In this document: one piece after another, positions 41,791 to 50,610 of the stretch | How positions within the stretch are numbered: the stretch's first letter is position 1 | How the letters are laid out: each line of letters opens with the position of its first letter | NCBI RefSeq assembly: GCF_900169525.1 | Contig: NZ_LT821240.1 | Location: forward strand, 817,684 to 881,683 | Origin: Corynebacterium pacaense | Lineage (GTDB): Bacteria; Actinomycetota; Actinomycetes; Mycobacteriales; Mycobacteriaceae | Direction of reading: 5' to 3' | Length of the DNA stretch: 64,000 bases | Notes under the pieces: model-generated | Database searches by the model: none | Told to the model about the DNA's origin: nothing | What the model saw: only the letters and a program-made list of their open reading frames with translations | Position numbers and translations under genes: made by a program

Positions 41791-42147
41791 TTACGTCCTG
41801 AGCCAGTCTGCCAGCACCATGGCGTGGTTGTGTTTCCGGTCCGCGGCCGCGTACAGGAGGGTGACCGGGCCGGCGGTGGCGGCGTCGACAAGCTTCTGCA
41901 CATCACCGGTCCCGGCGCGCTGATCAAGTTCCGCGCGGTAGCGCCGGGAGAACTCGTCGAACCTCGCCGGCTCGTGGTTGAACCAGTGGCGCAACCCCGG
42001 AGATGGGGCCGCGTCCTTCAGCCAGGTGACCCCCGCCAGCTTCGCCCTGGAGATTCCGCGGGGCCAGAGGCGATCGACCAGGATCGGGGTGCCGTGGATC
42101 TGTTCGCCCTTGACAACGTCATGGACCTTGGCGATGTGGACCTCCAT
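41791..42147 (-). CDS. DUF488 family protein
   Basis: A small cytoplasmic protein of 118 residues. The family motif ILVDRLWPRGISRAKLAG lies at about 22-39, and the C-terminal TLLYAAADRKHNHAMVL is typical of the DUF488/YeaO group. The function is unknown; related proteins are simple alpha/beta folds. Its ATG shares one base with the smpB stop (TGATG), so it is translated together with smpB. Confidence 0.85.
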   Translation of the reverse strand: MEVHIAKVHDVVKGEQIHGTPILVDRLWPRGISRAKLAGVTWLKDAAPSPGLRHWFNHEPARFDEFSRRYRAELDQRAGTGDVQKLVDAATAGPVTLLYAAADRKHNHAMVLADWLRT

Positions 42148-42644
42148 CAGCCCGTGATCCCCTTCACCCGCCTCCCGAGCTCGCGGGTAACCTCGCGTTC
42201 CTCGGTGCGGCGCTTGATGTCCTGGCGCTTGTCATAGTCCTGCTTGCCCTGTGCCAGACCGAGCTCAAGTTTCACCCGTCCGTTCTTCAGGTAGAGCTTC
42301 AGCGGAATCAGGGTGCGGTTGCCGTCCCGCACCTTGCCCATCAGCGAATCAATCTCCTTGCGGTTGAGCAGGAGTTTGCGTGTTCGTTTGGGACTGTGGT
42401 TGGTCCAGGTGCCCATGGAGTACTCCGGAATGTGGAGATTGCGCAACCACACCTCGCCGCCGTCGATGGTGGCGAAGGAATCCACCAGCGAGGCTTTCCC
42501 CTCGCGCAGCGATTTGATCTCGGTACCCAGCAGCACCACGCCCGCCTCCCAGGTGTCCTGGATCGTGTAATCGTGGCGGGCCTTGCGGTTGGTGGCGATA
42601 ACTGCGTTGTTATCGTCGACCTTCTTCTTATTCTTCTTGGCCAT
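42147..42644 (-). CDS. smpB: SsrA-binding protein
   Basis: A protein of 165 residues that binds tmRNA and places it in the stalled ribosome. The OB-fold core is clear: NRKARHDYTIQDTWEAGVVL, GTEIKSLREGKASLVDSF and KLYLKNGRVKLELGLAQGK, with the basic C-terminal tail DKRQDIKRRTEEREVTREL. Extra Lys-rich residues stand at the N-terminus. It directly follows ftsX (43 bp) and overlaps the DUF488 gene; the cognate ssrA lies just downstream on the same strand. Confidence 0.96.
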   Translation of the reverse strand: MAKKNKKKVDDNNAVIATNRKARHDYTIQDTWEAGVVLLGTEIKSLREGKASLVDSFATIDGGEVWLRNLHIPEYSMGTWTNHSPKRTRKLLLNRKEIDSLMGKVRDGNRTLIPLKLYLKNGRVKLELGLAQGKQDYDKRQDIKRRTEEREVTRELGRRVKGITG

Positions 42645-42687
42645 AGCGTCTCCAGTCTACGCGAGCGACCTGTCTGCCCACATCCGC

Positions 42688-43590
42688 CTACTTGCGCACA
42701 TAGAACCGCAGGGTCAGGTTGGCGATCAATCCCGCCACCAGAACACCGATCACCGAGATCACCGGGGTGATCATCCAGATGTCACCCGTTGTCACCGGGG
42801 CGATCAGCTGCGATTCATACAATCCGCGCAGCGCCTTGTCGATGACAAACTCCTTGCCCAGGAACAATCCGGCCGTGGCGAGTACCGCACCGATCAGGGT
42901 CGACAGTACTGCCTCGAGGATGAAGGGCGCCTGGGTGTAGAGCCTCGAGGCACCGACGATACGCATGATCTCGGTCTCCTCCCGCCGGTTGTAGGCGGCG
43001 ATCTGGACCATGTTGGCGATCAGGAAGATGGAGGCGAGGATCTGCACCGCGGCGATGAGGAAGGTTGCATTCCGAATTGAATCGAGGTTGTCTGTGGCTC
43101 CCCGGAGGTCATCAACCTGATCGATCACGGCGCTGACCTGCGGTAGATCACGCACCGGGTCGAGGATGTCCACGGCGAGCGGATCCTGGAGACGCACATG
43201 GAAGGCCGCGGGCAGGGCATCGGGCGAGGTTTCCTGCACCAGCACCGGATCGGTGTTCTGGAACACCTCCACGAAGCGCTCATAGGACTGCTCCCGGGAA
43301 CGGTAGGTGATGGAATCGACGCCCTCAAGTCCCTCCAGCTTCTCCCGCACCTCCACACAGGATTCGCCCGTGCACTCCGGATCATTGGCCGAGGTGTCCT
43401 CATCCAGTTGGATCATCACCTCCACCCGGTCGAGGTAGATATCCTTTGTGCGCTCGGTCATGTTCGTGACCAGGAAGCCGGTGGCCAGCAGTGCGAGGGA
43501 GATCGCCGTGGTGATCACCAGGGCGATGGTCATGGTCAGGTTGCGCCCCATGCCGCGCACGGCCTCGCGAAGTACGTATCCGATACTCAT
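42688..43590 (-). CDS. ftsX: Cell-division protein FtsX
   Basis: Four-helix membrane protein of 300 residues: helix 1 at about 24-46, a large extracytoplasmic loop (50-170), and helices 2-4 in the C-terminal part. It forms the FtsEX complex that activates peptidoglycan hydrolases (RipC in mycobacteria) at the septum. The N-terminus MSIGYVLREAVRGMGRN is typical. ATG 43590 follows AAGGAAGG. It begins 10 bp after ftsE on the same transcript. Confidence 0.95.
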   Translation of the reverse strand: MSIGYVLREAVRGMGRNLTMTIALVITTAISLALLATGFLVTNMTERTKDIYLDRVEVMIQLDEDTSANDPECTGESCVEVREKLEGLEGVDSITYRSREQSYERFVEVFQNTDPVLVQETSPDALPAAFHVRLQDPLAVDILDPVRDLPQVSAVIDQVDDLRGATDNLDSIRNATFLIAAVQILASIFLIANMVQIAAYNRREETEIMRIVGASRLYTQAPFILEAVLSTLIGAVLATAGLFLGKEFVIDKALRGLYESQLIAPVTTGDIWMITPVISVIGVLVAGLIANLTLRFYVRK

Positions 43591-43600
43591 TGATCCTTCC

Positions 43601-44290
43601 TTAGCGCATCTCGCCATAGACGCCGTGGGCGTCATCGCGGACAACTTTTCCGAGCTGCAGCTCGATCACACGGCGGCGCATGTCGTCGACGGTGCGGGCG
43701 TTGTGGGTGGACATGATCACCGTGGTTCCCAGGCGGTTGATCCGGCCGAGCAGAACCATGATGTCGTCGGAGGTGTCCGGGTCGAGGTTTCCGGTGGGCT
43801 CGTCGGCGAGGAGCACCAGCGGCCGGTTTACAAAGGCACGGGCGATGGCGACGCGCTGCTGCTCACCGCCGGACAGTTCATTGGGCATCCGGTTCGCCTT
43901 TCCGGACAGCCCCACCATCTCCAGGGCCTCGGGAACCAGCTTTTCAATGGCGTCCCGCTTCTTCCCGATGACCTCGAGGGCGAAAGCCACGTTGTCGTGG
44001 ACGTTCTTGTTCTTCAGCAGGCGGAAATCCTGGAACACGTAACCGATTCGCTGCCGGAGCTTGTTCACATTGGAGCCCCGGAGCTTGTTCACGTGAAAAT
44101 CGGAGAGATAGAGGTCGCCGCTGGTGACGTTCTCCTCGCGGGTGAGCAACTGCAGGAACGTTGACTTGCCCGAGCCGGAGGGACCGATCAGGAACACGAA
44201 CTCGCCCTTGTCGATGGTCATGGAGACGTTGTCGAGTGCGGGGCGCGTCGATGTCTTGTAGGTCTTGGTGACTTTCTCGAACGTGATCAC
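43601..44290 (-). CDS. ftsE: Cell-division ATP-binding protein FtsE
   Basis: ABC ATPase of 229 residues. Walker [10 protein letters not shown] begins at 36; Q-loop VFQDFRLL, signature [14 protein letters not shown] and Walker [12 protein letters not shown] are intact. It drives FtsX at the divisome. GTG at 44290 is the start that gives the family length; an in-frame extension of 72 codons upstream is spacer. It lies about 115 bp downstream of prfB, the usual actinobacterial order prfB-ftsE-ftsX-smpB. Confidence 0.95.
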   Translation of the reverse strand: MITFEKVTKTYKTSTRPALDNVSMTIDKGEFVFLIGPSGSGKSTFLQLLTREENVTSGDLYLSDFHVNKLRGSNVNKLRQRIGYVFQDFRLLKNKNVHDNVAFALEVIGKKRDAIEKLVPEALEMVGLSGKANRMPNELSGGEQQRVAIARAFVNRPLVLLADEPTGNLDPDTSDDIMVLLGRINRLGTTVIMSTHNARTVDDMRRRVIELQLGKVVRDDAHGVYGEMR

Positions 44291-44405
44291 GCGTCTCACT
44301 CTAGCCAACGCGGTGTTACTAAAGAAACGCGAGTGATTAAACTGCCCGGGTATTCCCAGCTCCCCCGAGGTCCCGTGGCGCCGGGGCCGGCGTGCGGCCC
44401 GGAAT

Positions 44406-45512
44406 TCAGGAGGCGTGCTCCCCCTGCGCCATGCGCCACCGGATACCGGCCTCGAGCAGTCCGTCGATATCACCGTCGAGCACCTTGGTGGGATCATTGA
44501 CCTCATAGTTGGTGCGCAGATCCTTCACCATCTGATAGGGGTGCAGGACATAGGACCGCATCTGGTTTCCCCAGGAGGCGTTGCCCCCGGCGCCGAGGGC
44601 GTCGAGTTCCGCACGCTCCTCCTGGCGCTTCTTCTCCAGCAGCTTCGCCTGCAGCACCCGCATTGCCGAGGCCTTGTTCTGAATCTGGGATTTCTCGTTC
44701 TGGCAGGTCACCACGATTCCGGTGGGGATATGGGTCAGTCGCACCGCGGAATCGGTGGTGTTGACCGACTGCCCTCCCGGGCCGGATGAGCGATAGACAT
44801 CCACACGGACCTCGTTGTCGGGGATATCGATATGATCCGTCGTCTCGACCACCGGGAGCACCTCGACCTCGGCGAAGGAGGTCTGTCGCCGCCCCTGGTT
44901 GTCAAAGGGACTGATGCGCACCAGACGGTGGGCACCCTGTTCCACCGATAACTGGCCGTACATGTAGTCCCCGTGAACCACGAAGGTGGCTGATTTGATG
45001 CCGGCTTCCTCCGCATAGGAGATGTCATAGACATCGACCTTGTGGCCGTTCTTCTCCGCCCATCTGGTGTACATGCGCATGAGCATCTCGGCCCAGTCCG
45101 CGGCATCGACCCCGCCTGCCCCGGAACGGATGTTGATCACCGCCTCACGGGCGTCATACTCGCCGGCGAGCATCGTCTTTACCTCCAGGGTGTCAATCTC
45201 CCTGCGCAGTTCGGCGAGCTCCTCGTCCGCCACGGAGGTGTCACCGTCCTCCTCCTCTGCGAGTTCATACATGATGGGCAGGTCGTCGATGCGCTGCCGC
45301 AGATCGGTGATGCGACGAAGATCGGCCTGCACGTGGGAAAGCTCCGAGGTCACCTGCTGCGCGTGATCGGGATCATCCCACAGGCCGGGATCCGCGGCCT
45401 GCGCCTCGAGCTCCCGAACGCGATCCGACATCTCCCGTGGATCAAGCACCTTTTCAATGGTGGTCAGTGTGGATTCGAGCGCGGAGATTTCTGCTGATGT
45501 TTCGGGACGCAT
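44406..45512 (-). CDS. prfB: Peptide chain release factor 2
   Basis: RF2 of 368 residues, which ends translation at UGA and UAA. The codon-recognition tripeptide SPF is at 201-203 and the peptidyl-hydrolysis motif GGQ at 246-248 ([10 protein letters not shown]). The frame is continuous from ATG 45512, so the programmed +1 frameshift known from many bacterial prfB genes is absent. An AGGAT ribosome site is present. It is divergent from the IMPase gene. Confidence 0.97.
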   Translation of the reverse strand: MRPETSAEISALESTLTTIEKVLDPREMSDRVRELEAQAADPGLWDDPDHAQQVTSELSHVQADLRRITDLRQRIDDLPIMYELAEEEDGDTSVADEELAELRREIDTLEVKTMLAGEYDAREAVINIRSGAGGVDAADWAEMLMRMYTRWAEKNGHKVDVYDISYAEEAGIKSATFVVHGDYMYGQLSVEQGAHRLVRISPFDNQGRRQTSFAEVEVLPVVETTDHIDIPDNEVRVDVYRSSGPGGQSVNTTDSAVRLTHIPTGIVVTCQNEKSQIQNKASAMRVLQAKLLEKKRQEERAELDALGAGGNASWGNQMRSYVLHPYQMVKDLRTNYEVNDPTKVLDGDIDGLLEAGIRWRMAQGEHAS

Positions 45513-45617
45513 GATTGCATATCCTACCCGTTCGCCTGACAACGCCCGCCATCTCGGTACGACCGCGGTCCCGGCAATGCCCCTCGAGTTCAGCGACCAC
45601 GCCCGCAAGGATGCACA

Positions 45618-46493
45618 ATGGGAGGCATGAATGATGCCAAGCAGATGCAGCCGACCGCAACCCTGGAGCAGATGATCGGGGCGATCACAAAAACCTTCAC
45701 CATCGCCCATGAACAGGATTCGGATGAGCATCTCGCGCAGACTCTGGTGTTCAACGCGGGCAGGCTGGCATGGCGGATGCGGGAGAACGGGGTGGACACC
45801 GATTACAAGACCTCCGTATCCGATGTGGTCACCGACGCCGACCGGGCGGCGGAGTCCTTCGTCGCGGGGGTCCTTGAGGCCCTGCGGCCGGAGGACGGCA
45901 TCCTGGGTGAGGAGGGTGCGCACCGGGCGTCGACAAGCGGGAGAACCTGGGTGATCGATCCCGTCGACGGCACCTACAACTTCACCCGGGGCAGCGACTA
46001 CTGGTGCTCCGCACTCGCGCTCGTCGAAGGTGACCCCGCGGCACCGGAGCGCGTGGTCTTCGGGGCGGTGCACCGCCCCGCCATGGGATACACCTGGTTC
46101 GGTGGCCCCGGAATCCGCAGCACACGCGATTCCAGGGAACTGCCCCTGCTTGTCGACGCTCCCTGCGGTGACATCTCACTGGCCACCTACATCCACCCGG
46201 TTTGGCTGGCGAAGGAGCGGGTGCGCGGCGTTTGGGCGGAGGTGGCGACCCACTTCGCCACCCTCAGGATGCTCGGGGCCGGGTCCGTCGACCTGGCCAG
46301 CGTCGCGGACGGCACCTGGGGTGCCTGGATGCAGCACAGCGTCGCCGACTGGGACTGGCTACCCGGCCGTGCCCTCGTCGAGGGTGCGGGCGGCGCCTGC
46401 GTCAAGGTCGACGCCGGCGGGGTCACCTGGTGTGTCGCGGGTAACCCGCAGGCGGTCACGGAGATCTCCGCGATCCTGGGCGCACTAGACTGA
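45618..46493 (+). CDS. Inositol monophosphatase family phosphatase
   Basis: A protein of 291 residues of the Mg-dependent IMPase/FBPase superfamily. Metal-site motifs are visible: [17 protein letters not shown] and [15 protein letters not shown], with the C-terminal [16 protein letters not shown] in place of the usual W-D-xAA. The substrate may be an inositol phosphate or another sugar phosphate. ATG 45618 has AAGGA at good distance. It lies 6 bp before hisN and forms an operon with this paralog. Confidence 0.9.
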   Translation: MGGMNDAKQMQPTATLEQMIGAITKTFTIAHEQDSDEHLAQTLVFNAGRLAWRMRENGVDTDYKTSVSDVVTDADRAAESFVAGVLEALRPEDGILGEEGAHRASTSGRTWVIDPVDGTYNFTRGSDYWCSALALVEGDPAAPERVVFGAVHRPAMGYTWFGGPGIRSTRDSRELPLLVDAPCGDISLATYIHPVWLAKERVRGVWAEVATHFATLRMLGAGSVDLASVADGTWGAWMQHSVADWDWLPGRALVEGAGGACVKVDAGGVTWCVAGNPQAVTEISAILGALD

Positions 46494-46499
46494 TAACCC

Positions 46500-47285
46500 A
46501 TGAGCAACTACGCCGACGATCTCGCCCTGGCAATCGAACTTGCCGAGCTTGCCGATACCATCACCCTCGACCGCTTCGAGGCCGCCGACCTCGATGTCTC
46601 GGCGAAACCCGACATGACCCCGGTCAGCGACGCCGACCTGGCCACTGAGAAGGCACTGCGTGAGCGGATCGCCTCGGTCCGCCCCTCCGACTCCATTCTC
46701 GGCGAGGAATTCGGCGGCGAGGTTGAATTCACGGGACGCCAGTGGGTGATCGACCCGATCGACGGCACCAAGAACTACGTCCGCGGTGTCCCCGTGTGGG
46801 CCACCCTGATCGCCCTGCTGGAGGACGGTCGGCCCGTCGTCGGCGTGGTGTCAGCACCCGCACTGTCCAGGCGCTGGTGGGCCGCCGAGGAATCCGGTGC
46901 CTGGCGCAGCTTCAACGGGGGCTCACCCAGAAAGCTCGGTGTCTCCGGAGTCTCCACCCTCTCCGACTCCTCCCTGTCCTTCTCCTCGCTCGAGGGCTGG
47001 GCGGCGCGGGGACTGCGGGAGAATTTCATCGCGCTGAGCGACCGGACCTGGCGGCTGCGCGGGTACGGCGACTTCTTCTCCTACTGTCTTGTCGCCGAGG
47101 GCGCGGTGGACATCGCCGCGGAACCCGAGGTCAGCCTCTGGGATCTCGCGGCCCTGTCGGTGCTGGTCACCGAGGCTGGGGGTCGCTTCACCTCCTTGGC
47201 GGGCCAGGACGGCCCCCATGGAGGCGATGCCCTGGCCACCAACGGTCCGCTCCACGATGAGGTACGTCGCGCCCTCGTCGGTTGA
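46500..47285 (+). CDS. hisN: Histidinol-phosphatase, IMPase type
   Basis: A protein of 261 residues of the IMPase family, the type that dephosphorylates histidinol phosphate in actinobacteria. Motifs: [43 protein letters not shown] and [17 protein letters not shown]. The assignment as HisN rests on close resemblance to the corynebacterial enzyme and on the same gene order (upstream IMPase, prfB divergent). It is convergent with the protease gene 10 bp away. Confidence 0.9.
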   Translation: MSNYADDLALAIELAELADTITLDRFEAADLDVSAKPDMTPVSDADLATEKALRERIASVRPSDSILGEEFGGEVEFTGRQWVIDPIDGTKNYVRGVPVWATLIALLEDGRPVVGVVSAPALSRRWWAAEESGAWRSFNGGSPRKLGVSGVSTLSDSSLSFSSLEGWAARGLRENFIALSDRTWRLRGYGDFFSYCLVAEGAVDIAAEPEVSLWDLAALSVLVTEAGGRFTSLAGQDGPHGGDALATNGPLHDEVRRALVG

Positions 47286-47294
47286 GCGGCGTGC

Positions 47295-48326
47295 TCATTC
47301 GATGCGGGCGGGCGTGAAACCGCTGCCCGGACCCTCGCTGCCATCCATGTCACGGAGAATCTGGTCCATGTTCACCGACAATGACGGCATGAAAAGCGGA
47401 CCCTGCAGCGGGGTTCTACAGGCGAGATCATAGTTGGGGATCATGCCGCCCGACATGACCCCCACCAGCCGGGTACCGGCGAGCACGGGAGCACCGGAAT
47501 CACCACGGTTGGCGCACAGCTGGGACATGGTGCTGCGCTGATCGGCGGTCCACACCGGTCCACAGGTTCGGCCCGTGGCCACGCCGGTCTTACACAGCTG
47601 CTGACCGCCGACAACCGTGCCCCCGATCTCATCGACGGTGACGCCGTTGTAGGAATTGGTTATTGCCGCATTGGATCCCAGCTCAATGACCGAGTAGTCC
47701 GAGCCGGTCCCCGTGGCCACCACCGTGCCGGAGTCGCCGACCCAGTAGGAATCCGCGGAACGGACGCTGTCCCCAACCTTTCCGCAGTGCCCGGCGGTGA
47801 TCCCGATTTTTCGCCCCTCGGCGTCGGTTCCGGTCACCGCGAGTGTGCACATGGAGTGTTCACCTAGGTAGATGGGGGTACCCGGCCCATAGAGGGATGT
47901 ACCCTGCGACTCGGCCTCAATGGACTCCGCAGGTACCGCGGGGGCGTTGAACCAGGAACCCTGCACGCGGTGCACCACCTCCCCGGGGGTGGCCGCCATG
48001 ATCTGTGATTCCAGGTCGGTGCGCACCTCATAGTTCGGAAGTGGCTGCGCTGCCCCGATCTCGACCACCGGCGCCGGAGCAGGGGTCCGCACCCCGCCGA
48101 AGTCGGCCAGGGCGGCCTCGATGCCGCTGTTGACGCTCGCATCGAGATCCTCCGCGACTCGGCGGTCCAGAGCCGGTCCGTACCCTGAGAATGTGGCGTT
48201 CGCCTGATCCACAATGGCCGCGGTATCGACCCACTGCGCAGCATGCACCGGGGGTGCGAATAGACTCACCGCTGCCACCAGCACTGAGGTGGTGAGCAGG
48301 GGACGCGGTGGGACCAATCGGTGCAT
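47295..48326 (-). CDS. Secreted trypsin-like serine protease
   Basis: A protein of 343 residues. A Sec signal ends near VHAAQW; residues 35-140 are a propeptide-like helical region; the chymotrypsin-fold domain follows. The triad is recognisable: His180 (TAGHCG), Asp210 (GSDYSVIEL) and Ser277 (NRGDSGAPV). Cysteines around 160/181 and 245/255 fit disulfides. Actinobacterial relatives are secreted proteases with broad or unknown targets. It lies downstream of the transcarboxylase operon but about 100 bp apart. Confidence 0.9.
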   Translation of the reverse strand: MHRLVPPRPLLTTSVLVAAVSLFAPPVHAAQWVDTAAIVDQANATFSGYGPALDRRVAEDLDASVNSGIEAALADFGGVRTPAPAPVVEIGAAQPLPNYEVRTDLESQIMAATPGEVVHRVQGSWFNAPAVPAESIEAESQGTSLYGPGTPIYLGEHSMCTLAVTGTDAEGRKIGITAGHCGKVGDSVRSADSYWVGDSGTVVATGTGSDYSVIELGSNAAITNSYNGVTVDEIGGTVVGGQQLCKTGVATGRTCGPVWTADQRSTMSQLCANRGDSGAPVLAGTRLVGVMSGGMIPNYDLACRTPLQGPLFMPSLSVNMDQILRDMDGSEGPGSGFTPARIE

Positions 48327-48424
48327 GGCGGTTCAGCATCGCTTTCTTCGGAGTACGGAGCGGGTGATTTCCTCTATACTGCCATGCCCCCGTGGGTCTG
48401 GAGACAACAATCGCCGAGTGTGGT

Positions 48425-48784
48425 CTAGTCGATTTCGACGAGGGACTGACCGCCCTGCACCGCATCCCCCTCCTTGACGTTGAGGGCTGCGACAACGCCT
48501 GCCGCGGGTGCGGTAATCTCCGTCTCCATCTTCATGGCTTCGAGGATGAGAAGGACCTGACCAGCCTCGATCTCCTCGCCAACCTCGACGAGGACCTTGA
48601 AGACGGACCCGGCTAGAGGTGCGACGATGGCGTTGGCGGCCACGCCCTGCACCGAGGCGGTGGTGGGGGCGGCGGGGGTGTTTCCCCGTGAACCGATGAC
48701 GATGGATCCGAGGGTCTTCTGCTCCTCCTCCACCTCCACGTCCACGCTGTAGGCAATACCGTTGACTGTGACTTTGAGTTTCAT
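48425..48784 (-). CDS. Biotin carboxyl carrier protein (transcarboxylase 1.3S-like)
   Basis: A biotinyl-domain protein of 119 residues. The biotin lysine is Lys85 in EAMKMET; the preceding flexible linker is rich in Ala, Pro and Thr ([11 protein letters not shown]). Length and layout match the 1.3S subunit of Propionibacterium transcarboxylase and the carrier parts of decarboxylases. It carries carboxybiotin between the two carboxyltransferases encoded upstream. Last gene of a four-gene operon; 12 bp after the small subunit gene. Confidence 0.92.
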   Translation of the reverse strand: MKLKVTVNGIAYSVDVEVEEEQKTLGSIVIGSRGNTPAAPTTASVQGVAANAIVAPLAGSVFKVLVEVGEEIEAGQVLLILEAMKMETEITAPAAGVVAALNVKEGDAVQGGQSLVEID

Positions 48785-48796
48785 TTTCCTCGACCT

Positions 48797-49054
48797 CTAG
48801 AACAGTTGGGAGTGGTCCTGGACACGCTGCCGGCCCTGCGCAGCCCACGTCCGATGACGTTGGAGTCTGACGGCCCTCACCTTTCCGCGGTTACCCATGT
48901 AGGCCGAAACCGCGGCGGAGATGGCGAGGAGGATGTCCTCCGGTATATCTGCGTCGGAGCGCGCACGGAGATCGGCGAGCTCCGATTCGACGGAATCCAG
49001 TCGCGCCGAGAGCTGTGCGACCAGTTCCTCGAGCTGTTTCTTTTCCATCATCAT
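48797..49054 (-). CDS. Small accessory subunit of the biotin-dependent carboxyltransferase complex
   Basis: A protein of 85 residues. The first 35 residues form a coiled coil (KKQLEELVAQLSARLDSVE); the rest has ILLAISAAVSAYMGNRGKVR and a C-terminal WAAQGRQRVQDHSQ. Similar tails occur, as far as I recall, in small subunits of methylmalonyl-CoA or acyl-CoA carboxyltransferase complexes and fused to some of them. No membrane helix is present. It is wedged between the 12S and 1.3S genes with gaps of 3 and 12 bp. Likely role: scaffold between core and carrier. Confidence 0.75.
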   Translation of the reverse strand: MMMEKKQLEELVAQLSARLDSVESELADLRARSDADIPEDILLAISAAVSAYMGNRGKVRAVRLQRHRTWAAQGRQRVQDHSQLF

Positions 49055-49057
49055 CTC

Positions 49058-50608
49058 CTAGGACGGTCCGAGTCCGTGTTTCTTCGACGGACGGCTGACG
49101 CGCTTGTTCGCCAGGAGCTCGAGGGCATCGGCGATCTGGAGGCGGGTGTAGGCGGGATCGATGATGTCGTCGACGAGTCCCCTGGAGGCTGCCATGTAGG
49201 GCGAGGAGAAGGTGTCCTTGTACTCCTGGATCAGTTGCTCCCGGCGCGCCGGCTTATCCTCCGCCGCCTCGATCTCCCTGCGGAAGACCACATTGACGGC
49301 ACCATCGGCACCCATGACGGCGATTTCCGCGGTGGGCCAGGCGAAGACGCGGTCGGCGCCGAGGTCCTTGGAGCACATGGCCAGGTGGGCACCACCGTAG
49401 GACTTGCGCAGCACGACGGTCAGCTTGGGCACCGAGGCCGCGGAGTAGGCGTAGAGCATCTTCGCACCGTGGCGGATGATCCCGCCGTGCTCCTGGGCGA
49501 CGCCGGGCATGAAGCCGGGGACGTCCACCAGAGTGACCAGTGGAATGTTGAAGGCGTTGCAGAAACGGATGAAGGAACTCGCCTTGTCTGAGGAATTGAT
49601 GTCGAGCACTCCCGACATCACCTGTGGCTGATTGGCTACGATTCCCACGGTGCGACCGGTGATCCTGGCGAAACCGACCACGATATTGCGAGCGAATCCC
49701 TCCTGGACCTCCAGGAAATCGGCGCGGTCGACGATCCGGGCGATCACCTCGCGGACGTCGTAGCCCTTCTTGCCGTCGACGGGTACCAGGTCGCGCAGCA
49801 CCTCATCGGGTTCGACATCGAGGTCCGCTTCCACGATGGGCGGCTCCTCCGTGTTGTTCTGCGGGAGGAAGCTCAAGAGCTTCTGCGCTATCAGCAGAGC
49901 CTGTTCGTCGTTCTCGGCTTCGAAATGGATATTGCCGGCCTTGGACATATGGGCGTCGACACCACCGAGCTGCTCGGCGGTGACGTCCTCACCGGTGACC
50001 GACTTGATCACGCCGGGACCGGTGATGAACATCTGCGCACCGCGCACCTGGATGATGAAATCCGTCAGGGCCGGGGAATACGCCGCCCCACCGGCGCAGG
50101 GGCCGGCAATGATGGAGATCTGCGGGACGAGTCCGGAGAGCAGGACGTTGTTGTAGAAGACCTTTCCATATCCGGAGAGGGAGTCAATGCCCTCCTGGAC
50201 GCGGGCACCACCGGAATCATTGATGAACACGAAGGGCGTACCGGTGGTGGCCGAGGCCTCCATCATCGCCGCCACCTTCTCGGACTGCGTCTCTCCCGCC
50301 GAGCCGCCCATGACCGTGAAGTCCTGGCTGGCGATGTGCACGGGCCGGCCGAAGACCGCGCCAACTCCGGTGACCACGCCATCGCCGGGCGCGTCGACCT
50401 TGTCCATGCCGAAGGCGGTGGTGCGGTGCTGGGCAAACATTCCGGTTTCCCGGAAGGTGCCCTGGTCGACGAAGGCATCGACGCGCTCGCGGGCGGTCAG
50501 CCGTCCCTTGTCGTGCTGTTTGTCAATTTTTGCCTGCCCGCCACCCAGTGCGACCCGTTGGCGTTCGACGGTCAGGGCGTCGAGACGTTCCTGCATACTC
50601 TGTTCCAT
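49058..50608 (-). CDS. Acyl-CoA carboxyltransferase, transcarboxylase 12S / MmdA type
   Basis: A protein of 516 residues with two crotonase-like halves. It has the acyl-CoA and biotin site motifs FINDSGGARVQEG, GPCAGGAAYSPALTDF, LVDVPGFMPGVAQEHGG and KSYGGAHLAM. The family moves carboxyl between methylmalonyl-CoA (or propionyl-CoA) and biotin. The C-terminus ends KKHGLGPS-like, as in MmdA and 12S proteins. The 5S gene is 2 bp upstream, which supports a methylmalonyl-CoA/pyruvate transcarboxylase over an ordinary propionyl-CoA carboxylase. No biotin carboxylase gene is present in the operon. Confidence 0.92.
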   Translation of the reverse strand: MEQSMQERLDALTVERQRVALGGGQAKIDKQHDKGRLTARERVDAFVDQGTFRETGMFAQHRTTAFGMDKVDAPGDGVVTGVGAVFGRPVHIASQDFTVMGGSAGETQSEKVAAMMEASATTGTPFVFINDSGGARVQEGIDSLSGYGKVFYNNVLLSGLVPQISIIAGPCAGGAAYSPALTDFIIQVRGAQMFITGPGVIKSVTGEDVTAEQLGGVDAHMSKAGNIHFEAENDEQALLIAQKLLSFLPQNNTEEPPIVEADLDVEPDEVLRDLVPVDGKKGYDVREVIARIVDRADFLEVQEGFARNIVVGFARITGRTVGIVANQPQVMSGVLDINSSDKASSFIRFCNAFNIPLVTLVDVPGFMPGVAQEHGGIIRHGAKMLYAYSAASVPKLTVVLRKSYGGAHLAMCSKDLGADRVFAWPTAEIAVMGADGAVNVVFRREIEAAEDKPARREQLIQEYKDTFSSPYMAASRGLVDDIIDPAYTRLQIADALELLANKRVSRPSKKHGLGPS

Positions 50609-50610
50609 GA

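Noticed and set aside
44406-45512. Programmed frameshift in prfB
   Set aside because: The frame is continuous from ATG to stop with no internal TGA, so no frameshift is needed.
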